Below are positions 17,888-27,850 of a DNA stretch of 40,897 nucleotides, piece by piece. The notes under the pieces were generated by a model, which was given only the letters and a program-made list of their open reading frames with translations, searched no databases and was not told where the DNA came from. The stretch comes from Magnetococcales bacterium (GTDB lineage: Bacteria; Pseudomonadota; Magnetococcia; Magnetococcales; UBA8363): contig JADFZF010000006.1 of NCBI GenBank assembly GCA_015232645.1, positions 1 to 40,897 of the forward strand, read 5' to 3'. Position numbers and translations under genes: made by a program. Positions within the stretch are counted from its first letter, which is position 1, and the number at the start of each line of letters is the position of its first letter.

Positions 17888-20032
17888 GTGCTGGGAGTAT
17901 TTCATTCAGTCAATGCCAAATCGTGGTTGGACAGAGTCCATGAAGACTCCGTCCTGACCGGTTCCGGGAAACTAAAATATATAATATTCGCGATAGGATT
18001 TATATTTTTCTCGGCCCATTTCCTTTATAGAACCATTGCGCCGGAACTGAGACGGAATTTCTATCCGGTCGTAGCAGAAAATTCCATGCTCTGCACCAAC
18101 CAGGCCGTCCTTCTGGAGCAATGCCGTCTGAAAAAATGCGCCGTTCTCCAAGACCTTGAAGAACAGATCCTGGGCAACCGGTCGAAATTATTTCAGGAAC
18201 ACTTTTCTTCCTTCCTGTCCTTGTACTCCCCCATCAATGCCCTGGTTCTGGTCGGGGTGAAAAATATGTTCGGCCTAAACTGGATCGATACATTTTTAAC
18301 GGTCCGATATGCCTCTGCCGTTCTCATCTCGACAGGTGTCGGGTATTGGCTTTTCCGACTTCTGGGACCCGCTTCAGCGGGTCTGGCCATGATTTTCCTG
18401 GCTGGAATCCGCTTTCCTGAACAAGGATTCAACTACATCGCCCCCAGCAACATAACTATGGGCCTGTTTCTGCTGTTCTGGGGCGTATTGATTCATCGTC
18501 GCGGTGATATCGGTCTTTGGTTTCCCATCGTTCTGTTTTTCTTACTAGGGGTCCATCCCATCGCCGTCGGGTTCGCTGGAGTCACAATGGCAGCCTTCCT
18601 GGTATTACGTCCCTGGCCTCTGAATCGTCGCGATCTACTGCTGCTGATGGCTGCTGCGCTCACTTTCCTCATCGAACGGGTCGTAGCCAACCTCCCGACC
18701 ACCGGATACAATATCATCCTGAATGCCCACAATACCCAAGGATTCGATCTGTCGGGATTCAATTTTCCTTACGCTCTGCAACTGAGCCGCTATCTAATGA
18801 GCGTACTCGGTCTGGGTAAGGAAAGCTTGGCCGCCATCATACTGGTTACGCTTGGCATAGCCATCCTGCGTAAAGACTACATCTTTCCTGCATTCTTTCT
18901 ATTATTATCGATGCTGTGCCTAGCCGCCCTGTTCCACAACAGCGGCGCGGCACCTAGTGCCACTTTTGAAAGGTATTGGTTCTGCCTGGGCATCCTGTTG
19001 ACAACCGTGGTCGCCCACTTTTCCGTTCTCATTCTGACCATTATATTTTATTTCCTGAAAAAAAGGTTCATTTGGCTTTCCTCTGCCAACCACCGATCTG
19101 GTCGCCTCTGGTCCATTCCCCCCATGGAACCGATGCTGGCTCTGCTGTGCCTTGGGATCATAGCCTCGGCCCAAGCCATTCACCAACAGGCCATTCACCG
19201 ACATAATGGTATGCCCACTCTTGCCGAAAAAGTGGCCATCGTCGCCCAAAGCGGCAACTATCAATTCGATCCAAACCAACCGCCTATTTTGAAACATCCC
19301 CGCCATCCTTGCAGCAAGGTCCTCTACGTCAACGGTGGGAAGAATTTTTTCAATGAAGCCAACAATCTCCTACTGTTCTCCTATCTGGCCCATGGGGCGA
19401 CCGATTGCGGTGCCATTCTCTACTCCGTCGTTACCGCGACCGATGACAAAAAAGGTCAACTTTTCTTCAATAAACACCGCCAGGACATCACACATGTCGC
19501 TTTCATCAATCAGGTCCATGTCAGCCCGGTCCCGGTCACCGTGGCCGAAGGTAATCTACGCTTTCAATTCTGGAAAGAGATGACCAACATGCCATGGCGT
19601 TTTCTTTTCCACAACCCGGGTACAGATACTTCGATCATCACTCTGGAACGTTTGACCAACGATAACCACGACCGTGTCGAAGTGGCCCGCTTTACCCTCA
19701 AGCCAAAATGGCATGATTGGGTACAGACCTGGATCCCTCATGAGCTTCCCGGTCAGTACCATTACATCATGAATTATGTCGAAGGGGGGGATCCCATTCT
19801 GCTGGGGATGCGTTTTGGAAATGAAAAAACTGATCTACTCTGGCCTTGGAATCAGGGGGTGGAGATGAACTTCATCAGCTATCGGCTGGAAAGAAAGCGA
19901 CAGTTTGAACTCATGGATCGCGCAACACGATTCACCGTCGCTGAACTGGCCCCTGAACTCGGTTTAACTGGTCAAGTGGTCTCTGATCGTGGCTTTTCCG
20001 CCTTGGCCATCGTCGGCCCCAACCCACCGTGA
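17888..20032 (+). CDS. Large polytopic membrane protein with C-terminal soluble region, unknown function
   Basis: Many hydrophobic helices. GTG at 17888 has GGGAG 7 nt upstream and is preferred over the TTG start at 17840 in the track. Confidence 0.78.
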   Translation: MLGVFHSVNAKSWLDRVHEDSVLTGSGKLKYIIFAIGFIFFSAHFLYRTIAPELRRNFYPVVAENSMLCTNQAVLLEQCRLKKCAVLQDLEEQILGNRSKLFQEHFSSFLSLYSPINALVLVGVKNMFGLNWIDTFLTVRYASAVLISTGVGYWLFRLLGPASAGLAMIFLAGIRFPEQGFNYIAPSNITMGLFLLFWGVLIHRRGDIGLWFPIVLFFLLGVHPIAVGFAGVTMAAFLVLRPWPLNRRDLLLLMAAALTFLIERVVANLPTTGYNIILNAHNTQGFDLSGFNFPYALQLSRYLMSVLGLGKESLAAIILVTLGIAILRKDYIFPAFFLLLSMLCLAALFHNSGAAPSATFERYWFCLGILLTTVVAHFSVLILTIIFYFLKKRFIWLSSANHRSGRLWSIPPMEPMLALLCLGIIASAQAIHQQAIHRHNGMPTLAEKVAIVAQSGNYQFDPNQPPILKHPRHPCSKVLYVNGGKNFFNEANNLLLFSYLAHGATDCGAILYSVVTATDDKKGQLFFNKHRQDITHVAFINQVHVSPVPVTVAEGNLRFQFWKEMTNMPWRFLFHNPGTDTSIITLERLTNDNHDRVEVARFTLKPKWHDWVQTWIPHELPGQYHYIMNYVEGGDPILLGMRFGNEKTDLLWPWNQGVEMNFISYRLERKRQFELMDRATRFTVAELAPELGLTGQVVSDRGFSALAIVGPNPP

Positions 20033-20065
20033 TTATTTAATAATTTTATCAAAAATACAACAAAT

Positions 20066-20101
20066 AAAAAAAAAGGGTTGCGTCCAGAGCAACCCTTTTT
20101 T
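20066..20101. terminator. Bidirectional intrinsic terminator
   Basis: aaaaaaagggttgc-gtccaga-gcaaccctttttt: 7-bp GC stem flanked by A and T tracts, between convergent genes. Confidence 0.9.
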
Positions 20102-20121
20102 CAGAACATCAGGTCGGGTGA

Positions 20122-20439
20122 TCAGCTCCCCCAATTGGAATATTTCTCGCAAATCTTATTGATCCGTTTTCCGTTATCGGACTCGGAGAACTTGGCCAAG
20201 CTCCCCTTGAAGTCATCTGGGGTCTCATTCCACATGCATTCGCAAAAAGCGGCCATTTTGGTTTGACCGGCGATTGGGCTCGGGTCATTGCCACCTTCCC
20301 AGTTCTTGGTCGCATAGCTCAGGCACTGCTGATATTGCGGGTCACTGCTGGGAACGTCATTGTAGCTGCCAGCAGCAAAAGCGATCTGGGCGACCCCCAG
20401 ACCGAGAAGAGATACTGTGGTAATCAAAGTCGTTCTCAT
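20122..20439 (-). CDS. Small secreted protein, unknown function
   Basis: Signal peptide MRTTLITTVSLLGLGVAQIAFA, mature part with four Cys; faces the terminator at 20066-20101. Confidence 0.7.
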   Translation of the reverse strand: MRTTLITTVSLLGLGVAQIAFAAGSYNDVPSSDPQYQQCLSYATKNWEGGNDPSPIAGQTKMAAFCECMWNETPDDFKGSLAKFSESDNGKRINKICEKYSNWGS

Positions 20440-20981
20440 AGCCTGCTCATCCTAAAAAAATGTTTAAGAATCACGATTGAAAAGCCTCTCTTGGCGGATA
20501 ACCGACGACCACCCCCATCCGCGCTCCGAACTTTATTGCGTTAACCATTTTTTGTCAACCGTGATTCATCATCCAGCTCATAAATAATTCACCCATGCAG
20601 ATAATAAAAATACCACATTTTTTTTCATTATTAATTTGACATTATCTTTATGTATCTTAATACAGAGGGTTTGAAATTTCATGGCCAAGGCAATGTTTTC
20701 ATCCGCATAAACAGCACACCTGTCAAAGGAGATCGAACCGTTGCCTACCCCGGACAAAAAATCCGGTATTTCGAGATTTTATCTTCTAAAGATCCAGAGT
20801 CTTCCTGCCGCCAACACATGATCGATATGGTGATTATTATCCCAAGAACAGAAGAACCAGACACCAGGAATCTTAATAGAAAAAAAACGTAGTTGCGCAC
20901 TGGCCGGCAATATGTCACATACGGTGTGACTGATCCAATATCCAGCCAGAAGCCAAACCGTTGCCGATTCCGGGAGAAAAT

Positions 20982-22703
20982 ATGAAGATTATAATTGTAG
21001 GTGGGGTAGCCTGCGGTCCCAAAGCGGCTGCACGGCTGCATCGACTCCGGCCTCATGCCGATATCACCATCATCGAAAAAGGTGAACTTTTATCCTACGC
21101 CGGATGTGGCATGCCGTACTACATTTCAGGAGAGGTTCACAACATCAACGAATTGATGAAAACCAATCTTGGAATCGTCCGGGATAGCCACTACTTTCGC
21201 AATTTCAAGGGGCTGAATGTCCGCAACCTGACCTTGGCCACCCGGATCGATCGCCAAAAAAAACAACTGGAAATATTGGACCTGCAAAGCATCACCCGAG
21301 AAATGATCCCCTACGACAAACTGATCCTGGCGACCGGTGGACAACCCATCATGCCGCCCATCCCGGGAATCGATCTGAAAGGGGTCCATTCCCTTCACGA
21401 TCTTCACTCGGCCCGAAAAATCAAGGATGCCATCAGGGATGGCGCCAAAAAGGCTGTCATCATCGGCGGTGGTGCCATCGGTATCGAGGTGGCGGATGCC
21501 TTTATCAAAAATGACGTCGAAACCACGATCATCGAGGCTAAAAATCGCCTGTTCGCCAAAGTATTGGATCCGGACATGTCCGCCACGGTTCAGGACTACC
21601 TGGCGGTGGACGACATCATTCTGCAACTTTCCACCCGGGTCATCGGCTTCGAGGGCAATGAGGAAGGGGGCCTCAAAAAGGTCATCACCGATCGCGGTAT
21701 TGTCGATGCCGACCTGGTTATCAATGCCATCGGCGTCCACCCCAACACCCTGCTTGCCGAAGATGCCGGACTTGAACTTGGAGTCACCGGGGCCATTCGC
21801 GTCAACGCCCACATGCAAACCACCGATCCCGATATCTACGCCGGCGGGGATTGTGTCGAGTCGATCCACCTCATCACCAGACAGCCGGTCTACATCCCCA
21901 TGGGTGACACTGCCAATAAACATGGCCGGGTCATCGCCAACCACATCGCCGAATTCTATCCTTCCAACAGCTTTCCAGGAGTTCTTGGCACCGCCATCTA
22001 CAAATATGGCGACCTCTCGATCGGCCACTCCGGTGTCACCCATACCATGGCCACCTCTTTGGGGTACGATTGCGAAAGTATTCTCTACCCGGGGTTAGAC
22101 AAGCCAGAATTCTTCCCCACCGCCCGACGCATCGACATGAAACTGGTCGCCGATCGAAAAAATCACCGCATCATTGGCGTTCAGATCGTCGGCGAAGGAG
22201 AGGTATCCAAGCGTCTGGATGTTCTGGCGACCGCTATGACCTTCGGGGCTACCGTCGAACAATTAGCCCATCTCGATCTCGGTTACGCCCCCCCATACTC
22301 CCCTGCAATCGATAATGCCATCAATGCAGCCAACATCTGTTGCAACAAACTGAACGATGTCTCCCGTTCCGTCACCCCGGCTCAAGTCTGGCAAATGCGG
22401 CAGAATGGCTCCAAACTCCTGCTGGTCGACGTCCGTACCCAACGCGAGTATCAATCCCAACGTATCGACCTGGAGGATGTTGTCCATATCCCTCTCAACC
22501 TGCTCCGTCAAAGGATGGCTGAACTTCCGAGAGATCGCCCCGTCATCACCTTTTGCAAGGTGGGCTTGCGCGGCTACGAGGCCTGTCAGCTCCTGCGTGG
22601 ATTGGGCTTGGATAACGCCTGCTTCATGGAAGGGGGGGTGGCCTTATGGCCCTACCCGAAAATAACGGGTCAACCCGAACAACCCAACCTATCGACCCAA
22701 TAA
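20982..22703 (+). CDS. FAD-dependent pyridine nucleotide-disulfide oxidoreductase (CoA-disulfide-reductase-like) with C-terminal rhodanese domain
   Basis: KIIIVGGVACGPKAAARL, SYAGCGMPYYISG (redox Cys), VIIGGGAIGIEVADAF, YAGGDCVE; rhodanese CKVGLRG. gggag SD before ATG 20982. Confidence 0.9.
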   Translation: MKIIIVGGVACGPKAAARLHRLRPHADITIIEKGELLSYAGCGMPYYISGEVHNINELMKTNLGIVRDSHYFRNFKGLNVRNLTLATRIDRQKKQLEILDLQSITREMIPYDKLILATGGQPIMPPIPGIDLKGVHSLHDLHSARKIKDAIRDGAKKAVIIGGGAIGIEVADAFIKNDVETTIIEAKNRLFAKVLDPDMSATVQDYLAVDDIILQLSTRVIGFEGNEEGGLKKVITDRGIVDADLVINAIGVHPNTLLAEDAGLELGVTGAIRVNAHMQTTDPDIYAGGDCVESIHLITRQPVYIPMGDTANKHGRVIANHIAEFYPSNSFPGVLGTAIYKYGDLSIGHSGVTHTMATSLGYDCESILYPGLDKPEFFPTARRIDMKLVADRKNHRIIGVQIVGEGEVSKRLDVLATAMTFGATVEQLAHLDLGYAPPYSPAIDNAINAANICCNKLNDVSRSVTPAQVWQMRQNGSKLLLVDVRTQREYQSQRIDLEDVVHIPLNLLRQRMAELPRDRPVITFCKVGLRGYEACQLLRGLGLDNACFMEGGVALWPYPKITGQPEQPNLSTQ

Positions 22704-23321
22704 ATGATTCCTGACGCTCAACGACAGGCAAGCTTCCCGCGGATTCCTCCAAACTCTCGGCACGCAACTCCGACGTTCCAGGCTTTACCATGAATTCGCA
22801 CACCAACCAGATTTTACGGTGATACCCCTGGATACTCACAATCACCCCATTGGCCTCGGGTGCCGATCCTCGGATAAGGTCGTTTCCAAACTCCATCTCC
22901 CGATGCGTAACGAAGTCCAGAGGATGAATCCATGTCACCGTTCTGCAACAATGTTTTTCTGGAACCCTCGGAACGCCTGGGGAAAATCGCACGTCACTGA
23001 TCAGCAAGGTGGCCTGCGAATGGAGGATTCGTTGTGAAGGTTTCGGCCTTCATGCAACAGGACGGGTGACGGCCGATGTTCACCTATTCATCCATCACCT
23101 GGTTCGGCCTCTTTGGAGGACCGGAATGGCTCCAGTCGTCAACCTGGGGATCATGAAGGCCCCCTTGCGTCTTGAAAAGATTTTGAGCATAAAAAAAAAC
23201 GGCCTGACAGTCAGAGTTGGCACCCAGTGCCCCACCCGGCTCCGATCGAATCCCATTGAGTGTCACGGCTAAGCATGATATGAATTATCAATAGATTTTC
23301 CCACTGAAGCCGGGGGAAATT

Positions 23322-23840
23322 ATGGAAATTTACATCACCTTCATCGGTATTGTCGTAACTGCCATCGGAACGTTGTTTGCGGCTATGGCATTCGCAAAAT
23401 TTGACCGACTCAGACCAATCCGAAAGGATCTCACGCAATTTGAACACCGGATCAAACATGATTTGTTCCAATGGGAAAAAACTGGCCAACGAGCGGTTTC
23501 CAGTGATGGCATGGCCGACGTAAAAGCCCAGATGGCCATCGCGGATTCGACCGTAGCCATCCATCCCGAAGTATTCAACCGTTTCAATGCCCTGGGGTTC
23601 GCCTACCTGGCCAAAGGAAAGACCTCCCCATCCTTCGATGCCTTTTCCGAAGCCATGGAGGTCTGTCCCAACGCCAAAGGAGGCGATTTCGATCTGGCCA
23701 GGGTCTCCCTTGAAAAGAGCGCTCGCGACCGGTGTGACCCATACCCCCGCACAGCCGTGACCGTCGATCTCCCTTCCAGGAAGCCTCCCCGTTCAACTTT
23801 CCCTCCCCCCTCGCCCCCCTACCCATTCCTTGAGCACTGA
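23322..23840 (+). CDS. Small membrane-anchored hypothetical protein with possible TPR-like segment
   Basis: N-terminal TM MEIYITFIGIVVTAIGTLFAAMAFA, GFAYLAKGKTSPSFDAFSEAMEVCP; ggggg SD; stop 4 bp before the next ATG. Confidence 0.6.
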   Translation: MEIYITFIGIVVTAIGTLFAAMAFAKFDRLRPIRKDLTQFEHRIKHDLFQWEKTGQRAVSSDGMADVKAQMAIADSTVAIHPEVFNRFNALGFAYLAKGKTSPSFDAFSEAMEVCPNAKGGDFDLARVSLEKSARDRCDPYPRTAVTVDLPSRKPPRSTFPPPSPPYPFLEH

Positions 23841-23844
23841 GGGG

Positions 23845-24921
23845 ATGAAGATCGGGATCATTGGAGGTGGCATCAATGGCCTGAGCTGCGCGTGGCTACT
23901 GGCCCAAAAGGGCCATCAGGTTCAGGTTTACGAACGCCACACCATCATGAACGCCACCAGCCGGGCTTCCTCGAAGCTCCTCCACGGCGGTCTGCGCTAC
24001 CTGGAAAATAGAGAGTTTCGCCTGGTGCGCGAGTCGCTCCGCGAACGCAACGACTGGATCCGCCGGGTGCCGGACCTGACCAACCCCCTGCGTTTGGTGA
24101 TGCCCATCTACCAAGGAGGCCGCCGGCCCGCCTGGATGATGGCCATGGGGTTGTTCCTCTACGACCATTGGGCGGGCCACAATGACCTGCCGGGAACTCG
24201 ACGCCTGACCGCCGCAGAAGTGATGCAACGCGATCCGCTTCTCAACCCCAACCGCTTAGGTGGCGGCTTTGAATTTTCCGAAGTACAGATGGACGATTAC
24301 CTCCTGGGACTTTGGGTAGCGGAACAGGCCAAAGCCATCGGCGTCACCATCCGCGAACACGCCGAGGTCACCACCGTCGATACCCATGGTGGTGTTGCTT
24401 TGACCAACGGGGAAACCCGATACCACGATCAAATCGTGAATGTCGCCGGCCCATGGGCCCTGGAACTCCTGCAACGGAGCCAAATCGACAGTCCTCATCG
24501 GCTTGATCTGGTCCGAGGCAGTCATTTAATCCTGCAACACCCATGTCTTCAGGCCTTTCTGTTCGAGGTTCCCGGGGAACGCCGCATCCTCTTTGTGCTC
24601 CCCTGGAAAGAAGGGACCCTCGTCGGCACCACGGAGGTCCGTCAGACGTTGCATGACGCCATCGCCTGCAGTTCTAACGAAAAAAATTATCTTATTGATG
24701 TCTACAGATACTATTTTCCCAATCGCCAGATCACAGTTGTCGAAACCTTTGCCGGCCTGCGGCCACTATTGTATACCGCCAAGGATCCAAACAAGGCCAC
24801 ACGCGAATTTGCCATCCATCGTACCGGTCAGCTTACCACCGTGCTTGGTGGCAAGTGGACGACCGCCTTGGCTCTGGCACGAATAATTACCGATATGATC
24901 CAAAAATCCTTGGTGGCCTAG
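23845..24921 (+). CDS. FAD-dependent oxidoreductase, glycerol-3-phosphate dehydrogenase (GlpD)-like
   Basis: IGIIGGGINGLSCAWLLAQKGHQVQVYE, ATSRASSKLLHGGLRYLE, VNVAGPWA, GTTEVRQ. Start set at ATG 23845 after gagggg. Confidence 0.88.
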   Translation: MKIGIIGGGINGLSCAWLLAQKGHQVQVYERHTIMNATSRASSKLLHGGLRYLENREFRLVRESLRERNDWIRRVPDLTNPLRLVMPIYQGGRRPAWMMAMGLFLYDHWAGHNDLPGTRRLTAAEVMQRDPLLNPNRLGGGFEFSEVQMDDYLLGLWVAEQAKAIGVTIREHAEVTTVDTHGGVALTNGETRYHDQIVNVAGPWALELLQRSQIDSPHRLDLVRGSHLILQHPCLQAFLFEVPGERRILFVLPWKEGTLVGTTEVRQTLHDAIACSSNEKNYLIDVYRYYFPNRQITVVETFAGLRPLLYTAKDPNKATREFAIHRTGQLTTVLGGKWTTALALARIITDMIQKSLVA

Positions 24922-25197
24922 CAACGTTCCATCGGCAAGGTTGGAGAATCTGATGTAGAATCAGTTTGTTGTAGTATATAAACCCAATGCCTCATATTGT
25001 TCACATTCTGGATTTTGCCGATTTTGGTCGAGAAAGGCCGGTGAAAGTGCTACCACGCGACATGTCCCGTAATGGAATTATTTGAAATATAATTAACTTT
25101 TTCTGGAACGTTAGCAGGCCACCAAGGAAGGTTACCCCAAGCCTATATCGCGAGGCTGAACCAGGAATTCGCCCGAACGCCAATAGGGAGCGATAGG

Positions 25198-25231
25198 GAA
25201 GGGGCGGTTGGTTTGGGACCAACCGCCCCTG
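25198..25231. terminator. Strong GC-rich hairpin, likely transcription terminator for fba
   Basis: aggggcggttggt-ttggg-accaaccgcccct: ~13-bp perfect arms just downstream of the fba stop. No long T-tract. Confidence 0.6.
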
Positions 25232-25239
25232 AAAAGGTC

Positions 25240-26253
25240 TTAGTGGGCAAAAATACCTTTGCCCTGACCAGCGGAGCCCAGAACTTCCTTATTCTTCTCG
25301 ATGATCATTTTTTTCAGTTCATCGCGAGCGGGTCCGAGATATTTGCGGGGGTCGAACTCGGCGGGTTTGTCCTTGAAGACCTTGCGGATGATCGCAGTCA
25401 TGGCGAGACGGCCATCGGAGTCGATGTTGATTTTGCAAACCGCCGACCGGGCGGCACGACGCAGTTGATCTGCAGGGATACCGACCGCATCCTTGAGGGC
25501 TCCGCCGTTGCCGTTGATGGCCTGCACATAGGCGGGGACCACCGAGGAGGCTCCATGGAGGACGATGGGGAAGCCGGGGATCCGCTTTTCGATTTCCTCG
25601 AGGATATCGAAACGCAGGGGAGGGGGAACCAGGACGCCATCGGCACTGCGGGTGCATTGGGCCGGGGTGAACTTGTTGGCTCCGTGGGAGGTACCGATGG
25701 AGATGGCCAAGGAATCCACGCCGGTCTTGGCGACGAACTCTTCCACTTCCTCGGGACGGGTGTAGGTTGATTTATCTGCCACCACATCATCTTCGATACC
25801 GGCCAGAACACCCAGCTCACCTTCGACGGTGACATCACGGCTATGGGCATACTCCACCACCTTTTTGGTGAGGGCCATGTTGTCGGCGAAGGAATGGTGG
25901 GAGCCGTCGATCATGACCGACGAAAACCCGGTATCGATACAAGATTTGCACAGATCCAGGGTATCACCATGGTCGAGATGGAGAGCAAACTTCAGGTGGG
26001 GGTTGATCTCCTTGAGCAATTCCGCAGCCCCCTGGGCCATATAGCGCAACAGGGTCTGATTGGCATATTTCCGGGCGCCGGAGGAGACCTGCAAAATAAA
26101 CGGAGAGTCGGACTCACCGCAACCGGTGACGATGGCTTGCAACTGCTCCATGTTGTTGAAATTATAGGCTGGGATGGCGAATTTGCCCTCGAAGGCGGCC
26201 TTGAACATGGCTTTGGTGTTGACAAGGCCCAATTCTTTATAGCTGACGGTCAT
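25240..26253 (-). CDS. fba: Fructose-bisphosphate aldolase, class II
   Basis: AIPAYNFNNMEQLQAIV, ALHLDHGDTLDLCKSCIDTGFSSVMIDGSHH, GELGVLAGIEDD, VLHGASSVVPAYV. Confidence 0.95.
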   Translation of the reverse strand: MTVSYKELGLVNTKAMFKAAFEGKFAIPAYNFNNMEQLQAIVTGCGESDSPFILQVSSGARKYANQTLLRYMAQGAAELLKEINPHLKFALHLDHGDTLDLCKSCIDTGFSSVMIDGSHHSFADNMALTKKVVEYAHSRDVTVEGELGVLAGIEDDVVADKSTYTRPEEVEEFVAKTGVDSLAISIGTSHGANKFTPAQCTRSADGVLVPPPLRFDILEEIEKRIPGFPIVLHGASSVVPAYVQAINGNGGALKDAVGIPADQLRRAARSAVCKINIDSDGRLAMTAIIRKVFKDKPAEFDPRKYLGPARDELKKMIIEKNKEVLGSAGQGKGIFAH

Positions 26254-26414
26254 GTTTTCCTCATGTGTTGACGTGTTTAGTCGTTAGTCTCTCGAACGGT
26301 CGCATCGCATGGTGCAACAGAACGTTCTATTCACAGTGATGCTGATGGTAACAGCAGCGGTTGCGACGCGCAATCCCTTTTTTTTGATTGTACATTATTA
26401 GGAAGTGTACATTT

Positions 26415-27503
26415 TCAGCCATGCCGGCGTTCAAAGTCGGTCATGAAGGCCACCAGGGCCTCGACCCCTTCATCGGGCATGGCGTTGTAGAGGGAGGCCC
26501 GCATTCCACCCACTGAACGGTGTCCTTTGAGGGTAACGAGTCCCGCCTTGCTGGCTTCGGAGAGAAATGTTTCGGTCAGTTCGGGCCGACTCAGGGTAAA
26601 AGGGATGTTCATGCGCGAACGCGAGTCGGGTTGGTTGGGACATTGATAAAACCCGGAGGCATCGATCACCTGGTAGAGGCGTTGAGCCTGGCGGATATTG
26701 CGTTGTTCCATCCCGGAGACCCCTCCCTGATCCCGAACCCAGTCGAGAACCAGCCCCAGGATATAGATGGCATAGGTTGGGGGGGTATTGAGCATCGATT
26801 GTTCCGCGGCCTGGGCTTGATAGTCGAGCATCACCGGCAGATTGGCATTTCGCCCCAGGAGATCCTTGCGGATGATGACCACCGTTACGCCACTGGGTCC
26901 CAAATTTTTTTGCGCCCCGGCATAGATGCATCCGAAGCGGTTGACATCCAAAACACGTGACAAAACATTCGAGGACATGTCAGCGACCAGGGGAACCTTG
27001 CCGGTATCTGGGGTGTAGTGGAATTCGGTGCCGTAGATGGTATTGTTGGACGTCATGTGACAATAGACGGCGCTGGGATTGAGATCCAATTCCCCCTGGG
27101 TGGGAATGCGGGTGAACTGTACCCCTTCCGAAGAGGCGGCCACGCGGACTTTGGAAAGCATTTTCTTAGCTTCCTTCATGGCCTTTTTGGACCAACTTCC
27201 GGTGACGATGTAGTCGGCGGTCTGTTCCTTGGGGTCGGTGACAAGGTTCATGGGCACCATGGCAAACTGCAGGGTGGCCCCACCTTGGAGAAACAGCACC
27301 TCATAATCGGTGGAGATACCCATGAGGGATCTCAGCATCGACTCGGCATGTTCAATGATCCCCAGATATTTCTTTGACCGGTGACTCATCTCCATCACCG
27401 ACATGCCCGATCCTTGATAGTCCAACATTTCGTCCCGAGCCCGTTCCAAAACTGGTACCGGCAAGGCGGCAGGACCTGCACTGAAGTTATAAACGCGTCC
27501 CAT
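26415..27503 (-). CDS. serC: Phosphoserine aminotransferase
   Basis: YNFSAGPAALPVPVLERARDEMLDYQGSGMSVMEMSHRSKKY, FLQGGATLQFAMVPMNL, GAQKNLGPSGVTVVIIRKDLLG. Start set at Met 27503. Confidence 0.97.
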   Translation of the reverse strand: MGRVYNFSAGPAALPVPVLERARDEMLDYQGSGMSVMEMSHRSKKYLGIIEHAESMLRSLMGISTDYEVLFLQGGATLQFAMVPMNLVTDPKEQTADYIVTGSWSKKAMKEAKKMLSKVRVAASSEGVQFTRIPTQGELDLNPSAVYCHMTSNNTIYGTEFHYTPDTGKVPLVADMSSNVLSRVLDVNRFGCIYAGAQKNLGPSGVTVVIIRKDLLGRNANLPVMLDYQAQAAEQSMLNTPPTYAIYILGLVLDWVRDQGGVSGMEQRNIRQAQRLYQVIDASGFYQCPNQPDSRSRMNIPFTLSRPELTETFLSEASKAGLVTLKGHRSVGGMRASLYNAMPDEGVEALVAFMTDFERRHG

Positions 27504-27778
27504 CGGCTTTCCTTTGCTCCTTCTATAGGTAACCTGACGATCTATAGTGGCGACATCCGCCACCCCGAATATGAAGATTCTACCTCAATAATAAAAAACA
27601 ATCCTTGCTCTCTCCATGGAAACCCGAGGAAGGAAAGGATGCAGGAATCGCCAGAGACCGGGGCCGGTGAAAATGGGGAGAGAGTGAAGATCGAAGCACC
27701 GCGGCATGGCGATGCCAAGGCCTAAAAATTCCCGATCCATGGTGATGTACCCACCGGTGGGAGGGGCCTTGCCCCCCC

Positions 27779-27805
27779 GCTGGGGAGGAAAGACCCCTCC
27801 CCAGC
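27779..27805. terminator. GC-rich hairpin between acs end and serC start
   Basis: gctggggagg-aaagacc-cctccccagc, 10-bp arms, downstream of acs (minus strand); could equally be an interspersed repeat. Confidence 0.5.
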
Positions 27806-27850
27806 CCCGGCCAAGAACAATTGAATGGGAGGGAGTGAACGGTTGGGCTC

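Noticed and set aside
20636-20892. 80-aa ORF with an upstream TTGACA
   Set aside because: The TTGACA has only a poor -10 match at suitable spacing and the ORF lacks a good SD or recognisable domain; not supported as a gene.
22624-23007. 127-aa minus-strand ORF after the rhodanese fusion
   Set aside because: Overlaps the end of the oxidoreductase gene and has no recognised domain; coding status undecidable without comparison.
25213-25770. 185-aa plus-strand ORF
   Set aside because: Antisense to fba.
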